64,000 bases of DNA from Amyloporia xantha (Eukaryota; Basidiomycota; Agaricomycetes; Polyporales; Adustoporiaceae). Positions 22,711-34,476 of the stretch are shown in pieces; position 1 is the stretch's first letter; every line of letters begins with the position of its first letter. The notes beneath the pieces are model-generated. The model made no database searches and was not told where the DNA came from. It was given only the letters and a program-made list of their open reading frames with translations. A program made the position numbers and the translations under genes. The DNA lies in assembly GCA_036971615.1 (NCBI GenBank), contig JAYKKR010000010.1, forward strand, positions 372,001 to 436,000, in the 5' to 3' direction.

Positions 22711-25700
22711 ATGACATCCGAAATAGCTGTAGCATCGTCAGAACAGGTAAATTCTGAGTCTAAACTACTAGATGGTGAAAGCTAACAGTTTTTGAAAAAA
22801 GGGTGCGGAATGTATCGAAAGTACCGCTCGTACCAATAGGCTTGAGGTGCCGTACCATGGAACTCTGTATATTTAAGGAGTTACCTGATCTTGAAAACAG
22901 GTTACTCGAGATATCGAAAATAAGGCATCCGTGTGTTGTGATGATGGCGCATACATCCACTCGGAACAGCTAAGGACTGCACCTGGCCAGAGTGATACTT
23001 CTGAAATAGTAAGTTTTGCGCATATTGTTTACTCTTTATAACCTCCTGTAGACATATCAGCAGACTTCTTGTCCGCCTAACACGAGCCCGTTCGAGCAGG
23101 TTTGTTTTTCTCTGTCAGCGTAAAATGAAAAAGCCAACTTTTGGCGTTCTCAGCTTGACACAGCATCTGTACAACCTCAACTAGGCTCGAATCCTCTTAA
23201 AATGGTGACAAATCTCATGTCCGTGCGTCTATGAAGGTTTATGTAGCTCATCATACCGCATATATGCAGATCATACCACCATCTAGACCTGGGCATCCGG
23301 ATGCGGGCTTTTTACAGACAGATGCTATGGATTTCGCCGAAGACCCATACGATGAAACTGAGATGCAATCAATAATTCATTCCGCCGAAGATCCCGAGGA
23401 CATCATTTTGCAGGAGATGCCCAAAGTAAACGAGACGCGGGCATATACTGGTACGTGTCTATAGTTCTGTGCAACAAGACAAAATCTACAGACAATTCAT
23501 ACCGCGCAGAAGATTCAATGTGTCCTGAACACCTAACAAAGTCTAACTGTGCAGAAATTCTTCATTCTGTGGCGTCTGCCGTTATCGCGTCTCCCACTTC
23601 TCCCAGCTTATTTGAAGCAGCTAATTCTTCTGTCCTTTTACCCCCATGCAAACCAGCCGATCCAGGATCCCTCAAGGTCAAACGAACCGCGCGAGGAAAG
23701 TGTCAACGATGTAGCAGGCAATCCGACTGAACCATCTGGTCCTTCTAGCCCTTCAGGCTCGCCTGATCTCTCTGGGGATCTGCGTGGCTCCTGCACACAG
23801 TCGGCCGCTGCGTCAAACGGCTGGTTTCTGTGTGGAGAGGCCTCCTCTGACTCTTCTGACTCTTTGCGTACTCGACTATGTCAACCAGTCTCTGAGCTCA
23901 GCGACGAAAACCCGTTGCCTAATGACTCTGTTTCTCCCCGCGGTACTTCTCATGCTACGTCTTCCGCATATCTGGTAACAGACGGTACTATATCATCAAA
24001 TGCAGGCGACAAGCAATGCTCGGTTGATCTTCCTGACGACGCTGCTCAACCAGATGCTCAAGTGGCCAATACAAAAAACTCGGCTGATCTCATTGACTGC
24101 CTTGTTGCTCCGTATGATGTAGTAACTGTACCATTATCTGAAACCTTTGTGGCCGGCGATTCCTCTTCCACTAGCTCCGGAACACATGTTCAGACTCTGA
24201 GCTTCGATACTCGCTATGCATCGTCTGCGCAAATCGAGAACCGAGCTATCAGTCAATCAACAGAATCTAAAAGTACTGCAGAACTTGCCATTTCCTCAAA
24301 CATCTCTCTGGATTTCTCTGACAGCGGGAAACAGTCTGCCACAATCTCCGACACAATAATCATCGCAAGTAGTAACATGCTTGCTGAGCGCAATGAACAC
24401 CATTTTCTTGAGTCTCCGGTTGTGCAGGTATCAAGCGATCAAATTATCGGTGCGCATATAGCGCCCGCAGGCTCGCCAGTGCCAGACTTTAATGACCCGG
24501 TGCCGACTACTATGGGTGACGGTATTCGTTCCCCTATTCCATCTATATATACAGCTCCACATGGCTCGTCGCCGTCATCTACATATGATGGAGCTATGCA
24601 AGGCGTTGAAGAATTGTTTGACGAAAATAAGCCGATCGTTCCGTGCATGTCCTCACCGCCCTACGCTTCACCGCCGCCATGTGACGACGCGCTTCCTTCT
24701 TCACCGCCCGGTCGTCGTCGATATGAAGGTTTGTTGACTGTCATAGGCTCGCGCACATCTCCACCACCAACGATGGAGGCGTCTTCCCTGGATACCGGTA
24801 AATTCACGCTGCCCGACGACTATGGATCTGGCTCGGCGCTCGCTGAAGCAGAAGTACAGCGAGAAGATGGATACTCCGAATTTAAGGTGGATTACGAGCC
24901 AACTCCTTCATCCTCACCGTTGCCATCTTCCTCGCCATTTCCATCTTCTAGTCTATGCAGAGTCTTCTCTTCCTCTCCTCCGCCCGACATCACAAGCTCG
25001 CCTCCTTCGTCTCCGCCGCCTGTGCGGCTCTCGACGAGTCAAGACGTGTTTCCGAAACAGCGGATCAGTAATTTCGAAGGTGTATCGCTTATCTCGGCTA
25101 GCAGTGCCGACAATAAGCGATCCCGAAGCATCGAAGAACACACAGGCGACGACGAATTCCACCTGCAGAGACCTCAGATGCTGAAGGCATTTGTTGACCC
25201 GAAACCCCAGACACAGGACAGTCCTAGGAAACGAATAGTAAATTTGGTTCATTTGCTTCCCTAATGTCCGCTCATTGGTCCGCTTGATTACAGAAAACCG
25301 ATGCCAGTCCATCACCTCACAAACCGCCAAATCCAAAACGTCCTACTCTCGCATTTCAACAGAGGCAGCGTCAAAAGCTAGCGACCCCATTTCGATCACC
25401 TTTAGTTGACAAAGCTATACTACAGCATGGGATCAATTCTGTGTACACCAGTGGCAAGAATGTACGGAACGTTCCTGCCCGACCGGTAGTTGACCCACCG
25501 ATTCTTCATGAAGCAGCCACATTCTGTGCGGCTCGAACGGACGGTGTCGATTCTGCAAACAAGGATTACACCGAAAATGCTGCGAAACCGTTCAAGCCTC
25601 CCCTATCCGCGAGCAGTGGCATGCCGTCTTCATCGTCTTCACAGGGTGTTAAATCAACACCAATGATCCAGGCTCTTCAAAGAAAGGCGCAGATATTGAA

Positions 25701-26133
25701 ACAGGCTATCCGAATTAAGAGTGCAGGAGATGGCAGAGAGGAACACCACTTGGAGGATTTGACGAAGAAATGGACCAACGCTGGTCGGGAGGTCGCATGG
25801 GCTCTATGGGACACGATGAAAGACCTTGATCCTGGTGATAGCCTGGACAGAAGCAAATGGAACAATGGTCCGTGCACAGACGGGCCTGGGTGGGGCTTCG
25901 ACGACGGACGGGTTCGAGGCAGGAGTGGATTTGAGGACAGCTGGGGTTGGGGTGAAAGCCACAAGCCGGAGGATGCTGGAGACTCTGAGGGTAAGACAAC
26001 GACGTCTGGCGGTGATGATGATACTGTCCCCCATTTACAGCATTCACTTGGGACGATGCTACGACACCTCGGCATCGCTCCTCGGACTCTGGGATGGGAT
26101 GAAGATGAAGGCGATTTTGTGGACCAGGTTTGA
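22711..26133 (+). CDS. Sfr1/Mei5-like recombination mediator with a very long N-terminus
   Basis: Sfr1 (Mei5) works with Swi5 to help Rad51/Dmc1 filaments in homologous recombination. Eight exons (22711-22746, 22802-22846, 22901-23008, 23052-23099, 23154-23204, 23270-23450, 23510-25237, 25294-26133) give about 1011 residues, mostly Ser/Pro-rich disorder. The C-terminal 150 residues carry the family coiled coil (QALQRKAQILKQAIRI, LTKKWTNAGREVAWALWD) and the terminal MLRHLGIAPRTLGWDEDEGDF. Exon 7 changes frame around the C run 23641-23645; dropping one C joins both parts. The assignment rests on the C-terminus only; the N-terminus, several times longer than the usual Sfr1, is unassigned. Confidence 0.68.
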
Positions 26134-26538
26134 GACATTTTGATCTTGCAAGTGCTCTATGCATTCCGTGATGACTCGTCGTCGAAGCCTCAATTCTCTA
26201 AGTGTGTCGCTGCAGCCTTATTCTTGTACTTCCCATCATGTTATGCTGTTGACGAACAGCCGATTGACAATCAGACAGGCTTTTCCAATGCCAGAACCTT
26301 GTACTCCGAATGTTGGCTGGTGTGTACGCTTCATGAATAACACGAATATTCACCGATATCACAAAATATGCTTCAGCGAGTGAGTAACGGTCATCGTCCA
26401 ACGACGCAACCTTCAAAACAGAGCGGCAAACATGTTGAGAGCACGTGATTGACGCGTTCGCGTCATGTCCTGGAGGCTGAAGCGCTGAAGGTTGATTCTT
26501 TCGGCCCAGGGTGCTCATTGTTAGTAACTTGGAACACC
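26134..26538. other. Intergenic region Sfr1-like / SDR
   Basis: About 400 bp between same-strand genes, containing the SDR promoter. No supported feature. Confidence 0.4.
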
Positions 26539-27321
26539 ATGATAGCAAAGCCATTCGCCTTAGTCGCTCCATCTACTCGAGGGCTATCTCTTGCGATGAC
26601 CCGTCATCTGCTCCGGACGACGGATCTGCCTGTCTTCGCAACTCACCGCTCCGAGAATGCGGCCGCCGTCCGAGACCATATCCTCGCCCCCCTGCAGAAC
26701 GTGGACCCAAATAGGTTGCATCTTCTCCCCATGGACCTCAATTCTGAACGCAGCATCGCGACGGCTGCACAACATCTCTCAGAGTCTGTCTCCATGAAGG
26801 GCGGGTCGTACTTACATACCGCTTTTTTCGGAGGCGGTGTTCTACACCCGGAGCGACAACCAGGGGATCTTGACGCGAAGAATATTGACGAAACCTTCCA
26901 GATCAATGTCATCTCGCACCTTCACATCATCAAGCATTTCTCGCCCTTTCTGCCTAATTCTAGATCTTCTCAAAATGCAGAACTCGCGAAATGGGTCCAC
27001 GTCTCGGCCCGCGTCGGCTCCGTCTCTGACAATCGTCTCGGCGGCTGGTTCTCTTACCGCGCCTCAAAGGCCGCGCTGAACCAGGTCATTCGTACCTTCG
27101 ACATATACCTCCAGCAAAAGAAGATACCTGCCATGTGCGTCGGGGTACATCCTGGAACAGTCAAAACAGACTTGAGCAGAGACTTCTGGCGCGGAGTACC
27201 CAAAGATAAGTTATTCGAACCCAAATACGCTGCAGAGAAGCTGGCAGGAGTCGTGCAAGGGCTTAAGGACAAGGACAGAGGCAAGGTGTGGGATTGGGCG
27301 GGAAAGGAGGTGCATCCTTGA
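26539..27321 (+). CDS. Short-chain dehydrogenase/reductase, C-factor-like
   Basis: An intronless NAD(P)-dependent SDR of 260 residues. The start at 26539 has a good context (CACCATG) and is immediately followed by the nucleotide fold (FALVAPSTRGLSLAMTRHLL). The usual Gly-rich turn is read here as STRGLS. The catalytic Ser lies in VHVSARVGS, and Tyr/Lys in YRASKAALN; GVHPGTVKTDLSR follows. This arrangement matches the CsgA/C-factor-like cytosolic SDR group. The substrate is unknown. It converges on IME4 with a gap of 142 bp. Confidence 0.88.
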   Translation: MIAKPFALVAPSTRGLSLAMTRHLLRTTDLPVFATHRSENAAAVRDHILAPLQNVDPNRLHLLPMDLNSERSIATAAQHLSESVSMKGGSYLHTAFFGGGVLHPERQPGDLDAKNIDETFQINVISHLHIIKHFSPFLPNSRSSQNAELAKWVHVSARVGSVSDNRLGGWFSYRASKAALNQVIRTFDIYLQQKKIPAMCVGVHPGTVKTDLSRDFWRGVPKDKLFEPKYAAEKLAGVVQGLKDKDRGKVWDWAGKEVHP

Positions 27322-27463
27322 CGATCATGGCTATGTTCTATTGCGGACTGGTTACGAGACTGGACGGACTGAAGCATAAAGATACAGATACGGAACGAAC
27401 AGTGATACAACCTGGAAATACAGCGATATAGAAAGCAAGAAAGCACGGCAAAGCGATACAGCC

Positions 27464-29603
27464 TTATTGTCCGCCTGGAGCATGAACATTGATGTTCCGT
27501 TCAGGATACCTAATGTAGTGGCGGTCAGCCTGGATGCGTCTGAAACGCTGCTGTGCGACTCACCTAGCTTTTATTCTGGCAGCAAGATCGTCCTCATAGA
27601 TTTGATCCGGTCCTAGTTGGTTCCCAAGTGTCAGCCACCTACGCAGGCTCACTGTGAGCATACATCCGGGAATACGACGTGGCATAATTCATACCCAGGC
27701 CTGGTATTATGTCTCCTGCCAAATATCTCAATCTTCCGTCCGCCAGGACACATACGTTCAATCAAGCCGTAGACCTCGTCAGGCTTGCGACTCGTCTCTC
27801 GTACCTCAGACACAATGACGTCGGTGTCGAGCCCACGATTTGCCCACGAAGGAAACTTCAGATTTCCGGCGTCGTCAGTGACAGTCTTGACACCGACGAG
27901 CATGTGCTCCTTGGTGTGATTGAGCCAATGGCCAGTGCGCCCTGTACGAATAACGCGTTGGAGCTGTGTTGTGACGGCTAAGCTCAGATGTGACCAAAGG
28001 CATGTCGAGGAATATACTAACTTGGTTTGTCTTGACCCACATACGACTTCGTCAACGCGGGTATATCCCCACACTCGGAGACACTCTCGGCCGACCTCCA
28101 TCGCACGGCCAGTGACCCAGAGAAAGAGTAGACCCTCGTCTTGCAAGGTCGGAATGGGCATCGCACGCATCTCATCGTCTGTCATTGTTCCATACGGCAA
28201 CTGTCGTGTTCATGTTAGTATACCAATCATAATGGCAAACTGAAGCTAGTATCGCTCTGCGCACACGATCAGCGAGGGCAATCTGCAAGATTGTCCACAC
28301 TCAAAAGTGCAACCAGAGAGGGAAAAGGCGTTCGACGCAGAATCAGCAGTGGACGACTTACGCTCATATGAATATCCCATGGAGGGTCCGCCATAATGAC
28401 GTGGAACTTCCCGAGGACGGAGTAGTCAAACCTCCGTAAGTCGCAATTGAGCCATTGCGGTGGAAGCTATCAGTTGATGCATGAGCCCTCAGCGAACATC
28501 AATGCAAACGTGGCCCGCGCTCACTATTGGTGTCTCCTTGCCAGCCGGTCCCAGACCAATTCCCAATTTATACTGTTTCTTCCTAATGTCCATACGGTTC
28601 TCCATCTGTCCTGCACCGTCGGTGGCATCCCAGTCCACTTCGAAATGTAGATACCGGCATGGCGCCTTCTCTTTGCCTCTACCTCCCGCGCCTAATCCAC
28701 TCGGAAGGCTCACGGTCCCTGCTCCTTGCGCACCATATCCAACCTGTCGGTGTGAAGGCAGCGGCGGGATCGAAGGTGACTGCGCGTATGTTGGCTCAGA
28801 ATAACATGTATTGAGGTAGGAGCAGTGTCCAAGCGAGGGATCAGTGTGAGGCCGGAGGAGAGGACGGAAGTGTATGCGGTCACATATCGTGGCAGGTGCG
28901 TTTGTATTCGTTGCATCAATACCAAGGGTTGCAAACTGTCGCGCTTTCGCGCACTCATTCTTCGTGATATGTGCACAAATGGGCTCAAAACTGCCATTCA
29001 TAGAGCGAAACTGCACAGAGTTGGTCGACATCTCATGGAACAGTATTGTGGCACCACAGTACATACCTGTTCAGCGAGAAGCCGACCCTTAGCGGTACTT
29101 CGCTGCAAAATATTATATACCTCCTTCAAGTTCTTGCTCAAACTCGCGACCGTGGTCGGCGCAGGTTTCATACGGGCACGAATTTGTTCGAGCCTCTTTT
29201 CGTCCTCTTCCTCCGCATCGCCAGCAGCAGAGTCTGCATCCTCGTCAACGACGCGCTTGCGTTTACGGCCTTGACCAGACGAGCTAGGGCCTGATGCCGC
29301 GTTGCCCAGATGCACCTCCATAACCGTAAGTCCCCCTTCCCGCGTCTCCCGCAAGACAGAAAGCCTTCCATGAGCCCATCCTTCCGAGAGACTCTCCAAT
29401 ATGGCCTCAAAACGCGTGAGATCGGTGAGGCGGAATGTGGGAGGGGGATCGAGACCTGGGAAGAGACCAGAGGGTGGCGGACCAGACGCGATCACACGGG
29501 TAAGGAGGTCAAATGAAGATATCGGCGCGATGACCCTGTGAGATGCAAACAATCCATGAAGGGCCGTCGAGGCGACTAGCTTCAGCTTGTCGTCCACAGA
29601 CAT
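27464..29603 (-). CDS. IME4: mRNA m6A methyltransferase catalytic subunit (IME4/METTL3 family)
   Basis: Writes N6-methyladenosine on mRNA; in yeast it controls meiosis. Exons 29603-29067, 29010-28525, 28466-28362, 28200-28045, 27963-27695, 27638-27564 and 27509-27464. N-terminal helices and a basic linker (GRKRKRVV) precede a region with [15 protein letters not shown] and [10 protein letters not shown]. The MT-A70 domain has the catalytic DPPW ([10 protein letters not shown]), [21 protein letters not shown] and a final WLTLGNQL. The exon 4 donor is problematic: a perfect GTATGT at 28044 keeps the frame but skips the conserved VWVKTNQ, while the donor at 28021 includes it but leaves two extra bases. 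The start at 29603 is the first sensible ATG but is uncertain. Confidence 0.88.
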
Positions 29604-30058
29604 GAGAGGTAGGACTGTAGCTGCGCATCCAAGACGCGTTCGCAGAGGGAGTCGGGGCACGTGAGCAAACCCGGGGGCTGAACAAAATGCAAAACACGGT
29701 CACTAGGCTGGCCTGACCACCACTGTTCAGTGTGGCAGGAGGTAGTGCAATCAGACAACCCCCTCGCCTTTTACTAGGGGGTTCCGTGTTCTGCCTCCAT
29801 CATAATGCCGCATTACCAATTTTTCAGCTCTCAGCGTTGACCTGAGCTCAGTAACTTGTGCGAATCATTATTTTTGATAAACACTTTCATAGTCTTATAA
29901 GCACTCTCATAGCCTACATTTCAATGCATTACGAAATCTATATCACGCAGCATACAAGGCAGACATTTCTTTTGATGATACACTAATACACTGATTTGTT
30001 GTACATACAAGCCTATTCGGGCTCGGTGATCGTTACTGGTGTTAAGCGATGCTCACTT
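29604..30058. other. Intergenic region GST / IME4 (IME4 promoter)
   Basis: About 455 bp between two minus-strand genes, AT-rich in its right half. No supported gene. Confidence 0.4.
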
Positions 30059-30978
30059 TCAAGGCACAGCAACACCTGCTTTTGCACCCGGACGCTCCGA
30101 AATCTTCGTGAACCAGGCCTACATGTGTATCAATATCCGTGAGCCTTCTTGTCATCGCGCGTTTCAAATAGCGAGTGCATGACATACCTTGAGGTGTGGC
30201 CATTCATCCAGGCTCTCGACCATGGAATGCTTGTGGATTCTGACCCACGGGAAGGCATTGATGTCTGCAAGGCCGTACACGCCCTTACCAGGCCCAGCGA
30301 GCCAGTCACGACCTTCCGCGAGACGTATCTCGAGCACACCGTATAGACGCTTAGTCTCATCAAGGTAGCCTGATCAAAGAGCTCAGTTTGTCAAGTGAGC
30401 ATCATGCCGCGAAGACACTCACGCTTCTTTGCGTACGGGATGTCCTCAGGAGCATACCTGTGGAAGTGGTTTGACTGCCCTTGCATAGGGCCCACTCCTC
30501 CGTGCTAAGGAAGAGGAAAAATCAGTCGATGTCTGAACCACGGCTGTATACGACCTACAGTGAAAAAGATCCACTGCAGCATCACACTGTAGTTATCAGG
30601 ATCCTTCACAGGATCGAAGCCAAACTTGCCCTCCTTGTCATAGTGCTGCTGGAGGTAGAGCAGAATTGCCGCGGTCTCGAAGACGACAAAGTTGTTCCTG
30701 GAGCGATCAACGAGCGTCGGAATGCGACCATTAGGGTTCAACTTGATGAACCACGGCTCCTTCTGGATGTTCGTACTGATGTCGATGCTGAAGACGCTGT
30801 TGATCATGCGAGAGCGGGGCATTGATCAGACGCGATCGCGAGGAGTAAATTCTGCGACTCACTCATAGTCCGGACCACCATAGGCTAATTTGAGCTCCTC
30901 GAGGAAAACCGAGACCTTGTGGCCGTTCGGAGTGGCGCCAGTGTAGAGGAGGAGTTGTTTTCCGGTGTTAGAGGACAT
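30059..30978 (-). CDS. Ure2-like glutathione S-transferase
   Basis: Cytosolic GST or GSH oxidoreductase of the fungal Ure2p class. Exons 30978-30863, 30796-30559, 30504-30423, 30369-30188 and 30118-30059 give 225 residues. The thioredoxin-like domain shows [17 protein letters not shown], then [11 protein letters not shown] (cis-Pro) and [10 protein letters not shown]. The helical domain shows GGVGPMQGQ, and [12 protein letters not shown] with the conserved structural Asp. There is no N-terminal prion-like extension as in yeast Ure2. A role in detoxification or lignin-derived aromatic handling is family inference. Confidence 0.9.
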
Positions 30979-31399
30979 AGCACTAGTGTGTATGAGTTCG
31001 TGCGTGCGATGGGATCAGCTTGCTAAGTGAAAGAGGTTCTGAAACTATGTCCCAGCTCCAAGCCGGCGAGCCATTTATACTGTAGGCCTCATAGCTACCA
31101 GCTGTGTGAGATCCACAGACTCAGGATAGATCATGGTTGGTCAGCTGTCGATAGCCAGCTAGCTATGATGCAATTAGTGAGCATCGTCCTTCTTGGAACG
31201 CCGGGTCTGAGGCTGATTCATCAAAAGCCGCGGCCTCCACAATTGACGCAGCAGGACATTCATGCGATGGCGTCTTAGCGCAACATGCGGCGATTTCTCA
31301 CGTATACTGACATTGCCCAGAGTGTTATGAACTAGTAGTAAGTACTGCGTATTCAGCATTCATGCGGGTATCTAAGGTTCCAGCGTCGAAGTGCAGACC
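30979..31399. other. Intergenic region GH128 / GST (GST promoter)
   Basis: About 420 bp between two minus-strand genes. No supported gene. Confidence 0.4.
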
Positions 31400-32578
31400 T
31401 CAGGTGACTAAGACCAGCAATGATGCGCCGACAACCACCATGCTAATGATACTGAGGCCCCATATGCTGGGATGGTGCAGAGACCAATATGCCGCGCTCA
31501 AGGAGGGACTTGTAGAACTTCCTTGCCCTCCATCGACGACACCCGGGATGTAATTTGGGCTGACATTGATGGTAATCGCACCGACGTATTGTTCACCTAG
31601 GGCATTGATTGCCCCCGAGGAATCCATCAGAGCGTCATCCTAAAGGGAGCCATGCTGACTGAGTACACGCTAACACTGCCAAGTGGATATGCTTACCTGA
31701 TTCACACCCTGGAGGTTCTCCATAGCGCCAAACCACGCGTATCGTTCGACCCACCCCGTGCTGTCCATGAAAGTCTGCGTGACGTTCATGAAATCAATGA
31801 TATTCTGCAATGAACATTGTTCATCTGCTACATTGAAATTCTAGGAGCCTGTTAAATTCCGAACGATTTGAATACAAACGTTCGCCCACATACCTGGCAT
31901 GCCCATTCTGTAACCCAGAGAGGTTTCTGAAACGTCTGGTGGAAGTCCTCGAGGTATTCGATGAATGCCGTAGAATTGATATCGTACCAGTGCAATGCGA
32001 CAAAGTCTACAGTACACTTTCCTTGGCACGCGTCGAGCCAATCAAGTAACCATTGCTTCCCAGAGGGTGCAGAAGTCGGTGCAGGCGATCCCAGCTGGAT
32101 ACCCTGACTCTTAAGCGGTTCGATCTGAACTTCCCAGAGCGACGCAGCGGTGGTCGATGACATATTAGACTGTGAAGATAGGTCTGGCTCATTGAATCCA
32201 AGTACGTGAGTTACGCCCAGACTTCTGATCGTGTCGTTGATGCTGCTCTCCCATTGCGACACTTGATCCTGACCCCACAGCATAGGGACGAATTCAAGGC
32301 TGGAATCAACCGAGCTGGGACTCCAAGTGTAGTACCTGTATCGTGCTAATCCTCAGATGATCTAGATTGATAGGAAACACATACTGATAGACAGCGTACC
32401 ATTGGACATTTCCTGTCGATTCAAATTGCTTCATATTGACCCAATTACCATTAGGCCAAGCCAAACCTGCCTTAGAGTTGTTGGTAATTTCCCGCGCGTA
32501 TCCAACAGGCGAAGCCGCTAACACTTGGTATGGAAATAACGCCATAAATGAAAGACACAGAAGTCGAGCTAATGTCAT
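31400..32578 (-). CDS. Secreted, probably membrane-anchored glycoside hydrolase family 128 (beta-1,3-glucanase type)
   Basis: Four exons (32578-32385, 32335-31894, 31840-31697, 31639-31400) give 339 residues. A signal peptide (LARLLCLSFMALFPYQVLA) is followed by KAGLAWPNGN, YYTWSP, FVPMLWG and the catalytic acid region LGFNEPDLSSQSNMS. The nucleophile region is WVTEWACQ; DFVALHWYD lies between them. The C-terminus is a Ser/Gly linker and a final hydrophobic segment (IWGLSIISMVVVGASLLVLV), suggesting a GPI signal or a membrane anchor. Such enzymes act on cell wall glucan. The start was chosen because it directly begins a signal peptide; the frame is open further upstream. Confidence 0.87.
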
Positions 32579-33029
32579 GATTGTAGTGTGCACGATTGAG
32601 GTCCCGCAGGCATTGGCGGATATCTGGCGTGCAGGGGGCTCTGTCAGCGTGCAGTGTGAGTCTTCGACCTGCAGCTGGTAAGACGCCCGCATACTCCACG
32701 CGTATGTGTGGAGACACAATGACCCGTTTCCAACTACTGTGATCAGGAACAGTCAATATCAGGTGATTTTGAACGCTGCTAAATTGAGTTACTCACTGTA
32801 CTTAGATCCTGTACTCATGCTTGACGGACAGAAGCAGGCCATACTCATATCGAGATCTAGCCATACTCGAACATGATGTATAGATCTAGTTTGGGCATTT
32901 ACGACAATAACCTCAGTTTTTCTCCGAAGCCATCGAATTTTATGCTGAACAAGTATGCCATCGTGATCCGTACTGGCACAACGAGCATAAAATAGGTAGG
33001 ACATGTCATAGAGATCGGAACACTTAGCC
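32579..33029. other. Intergenic region IBA57 / GH128
   Basis: About 450 bp: the downstream flank of IBA57 is not here; this is the GH128 5' flank followed by the 3' end of IBA57. No supported gene. Confidence 0.35.
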
Positions 33030-34399
33030 TCAAGCATCCGTGTTATGCTCTTTAGCTCCTGTTGCGTCACTAGGCCACCAGTCCGGCCACCAGTGTGTCA
33101 GTTCCCACTTAGCCTTCTCATCTCCAACTTCAATCTCGGACACAACAGCACCGTCCTCCACAGCTCGGACGTGCTCCAGCCGCAAAAGCGCAAGACCTAT
33201 GCCCTGGGTGGAACTGAGAAGTTTACCTGCCGCTCCTCGTCGTCCTCGTCTTTGAGCAGCGCCGTCGGATGGCTGAAGGATGCGTGGGTGGATATCGAGA
33301 TGCACAGGGAATACAGGGCTTTCTGGCGCGTCAGAAATTTTATGCGCAGAACTGGAGTGTGGACATATTCAATCGATCAGGGATCATCAGTGTATGGGAG
33401 TGATAATGTACCTCTCTCCGGGTGAATGAATGGTAACGGGGAGGACCCGCTTCCTCAGGATACCGGTGTGATACGTCCGGACGGTCAGTTCCTGTCCGAC
33501 AAAGCATCCCTTCCTGAAGTCCACTTGAGTCATCAAATAAGCAACCCACGCATCAGCAAGTCATCGAAAGTAGAAGTCGAGAGAACAAGATGCTAACGTG
33601 CACCCATGATATCCAGGTTCGATTCCATCGGGAATGCATGCATGGGCTGGATGTCTGTCACGCCTTCCGGCACGCCCATCTGAATACGGTGCAGCACGTA
33701 GTCCTCTGGAGAGACAACGTCATGGGTAGAAGCTTCCTGTGCTGTGTGCCAGTTAATCTTTTGTCCCGCTAGGCATGGGTACCCAATACATACGGCGATC
33801 GCCCTTCTTCACAAGCAAGCGGTGGCCCATACCATCCGCCCTTCTGTCCTGCAGTACCCCTGGTTGTGTCCCCCATGGCCAGCCAGCAGATTTGTCCCAT
33901 GAGGGCTCTACCACACCGCTCGCTGCGTGGGACCACTTCCGCTTCGTCTCGCGTACCTCCTCCTTGTCGGAGCCCCATGCGGCCCAGATATCATACTCCT
34001 CAGAGACGTCGCGAATCTTGACCTTTGAGCGCAGCACATACCGCTTGAGCATGGGCAACAGAGGAGGAGCCTCGGACGGCCGAGCGTCATACTCTATGAG
34101 GTAGCCCGCCGTGCCGCTCGAGCTGGGTTTTGCGTAGACAAACGCATCGTAAAGCACTCTGCCCTTGAGAATTGCACGTCTCAGAACATGATAGAATTGA
34201 TGGGTTAGGACCACTTGCCTGTGCGTGCAAGAAAGCAGTATAGAAGTGACTGTGAGGATGCTCTGGGAACGGAAGAGGCAATAATCCCGTTCAGGAATTC
34301 AGCTGCCTGGGACCCTGTCACGGACAGGATAGCCCTATTGGGCACTGGTGCGACTGTGGGGACACTGCGTACGAGAGCGCGAACAGTGGGTGGCAGCAT
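33030..34399 (-). CDS. IBA57: Mitochondrial iron-sulfur assembly factor IBA57 (CAF17)
   Basis: Folate-binding-fold protein needed for mitochondrial 4Fe-4S proteins. Exons 34399-34219, 34163-33794, 33741-33598, 33523-33412 and 33351-33030. The start is followed by a presequence-like [14 protein letters not shown], then [30 protein letters not shown] and the family signature [16 protein letters not shown]. The C-terminus has [14 protein letters not shown] sequence and a Trp-rich end. One G too many in the run at 34286-34288 breaks the frame in exon 1; without it the protein is about 375 residues. The first intron is GC-AG. Upstream ATGs at 34483 and 34486 would make the coding region overlap the divergent PET191. 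Confidence 0.88.
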
Positions 34400-34476
34400 G
34401 AGATGAGAATCGTCAGCTTGGGTCGCAGCGGTCGGTGTGACGCGGAGCACTTCACCGATCCTCGACCTGCTCCCCG

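Noticed and set aside
22399..22785. Plus-strand open frame of 128 codons overlapping the first exon of the Sfr1-like gene
   Set aside because: No conserved motif; the frame crosses the GTAAAT donor of the Sfr1-like first exon and looks incidental.
29970..29995. C/D-box-like TGATGA and CTGA pair
   Set aside because: The boxes are only about 15 nt apart and lack flanking terminal pairing, too short for a snoRNA.
33605..33625. tRNA-like T-arm sequence (GGTTCGATTCC)
   Set aside because: It is inside IBA57 coding sequence (ESNLDIMG region), and no matching acceptor, D- or anticodon arms surround it.
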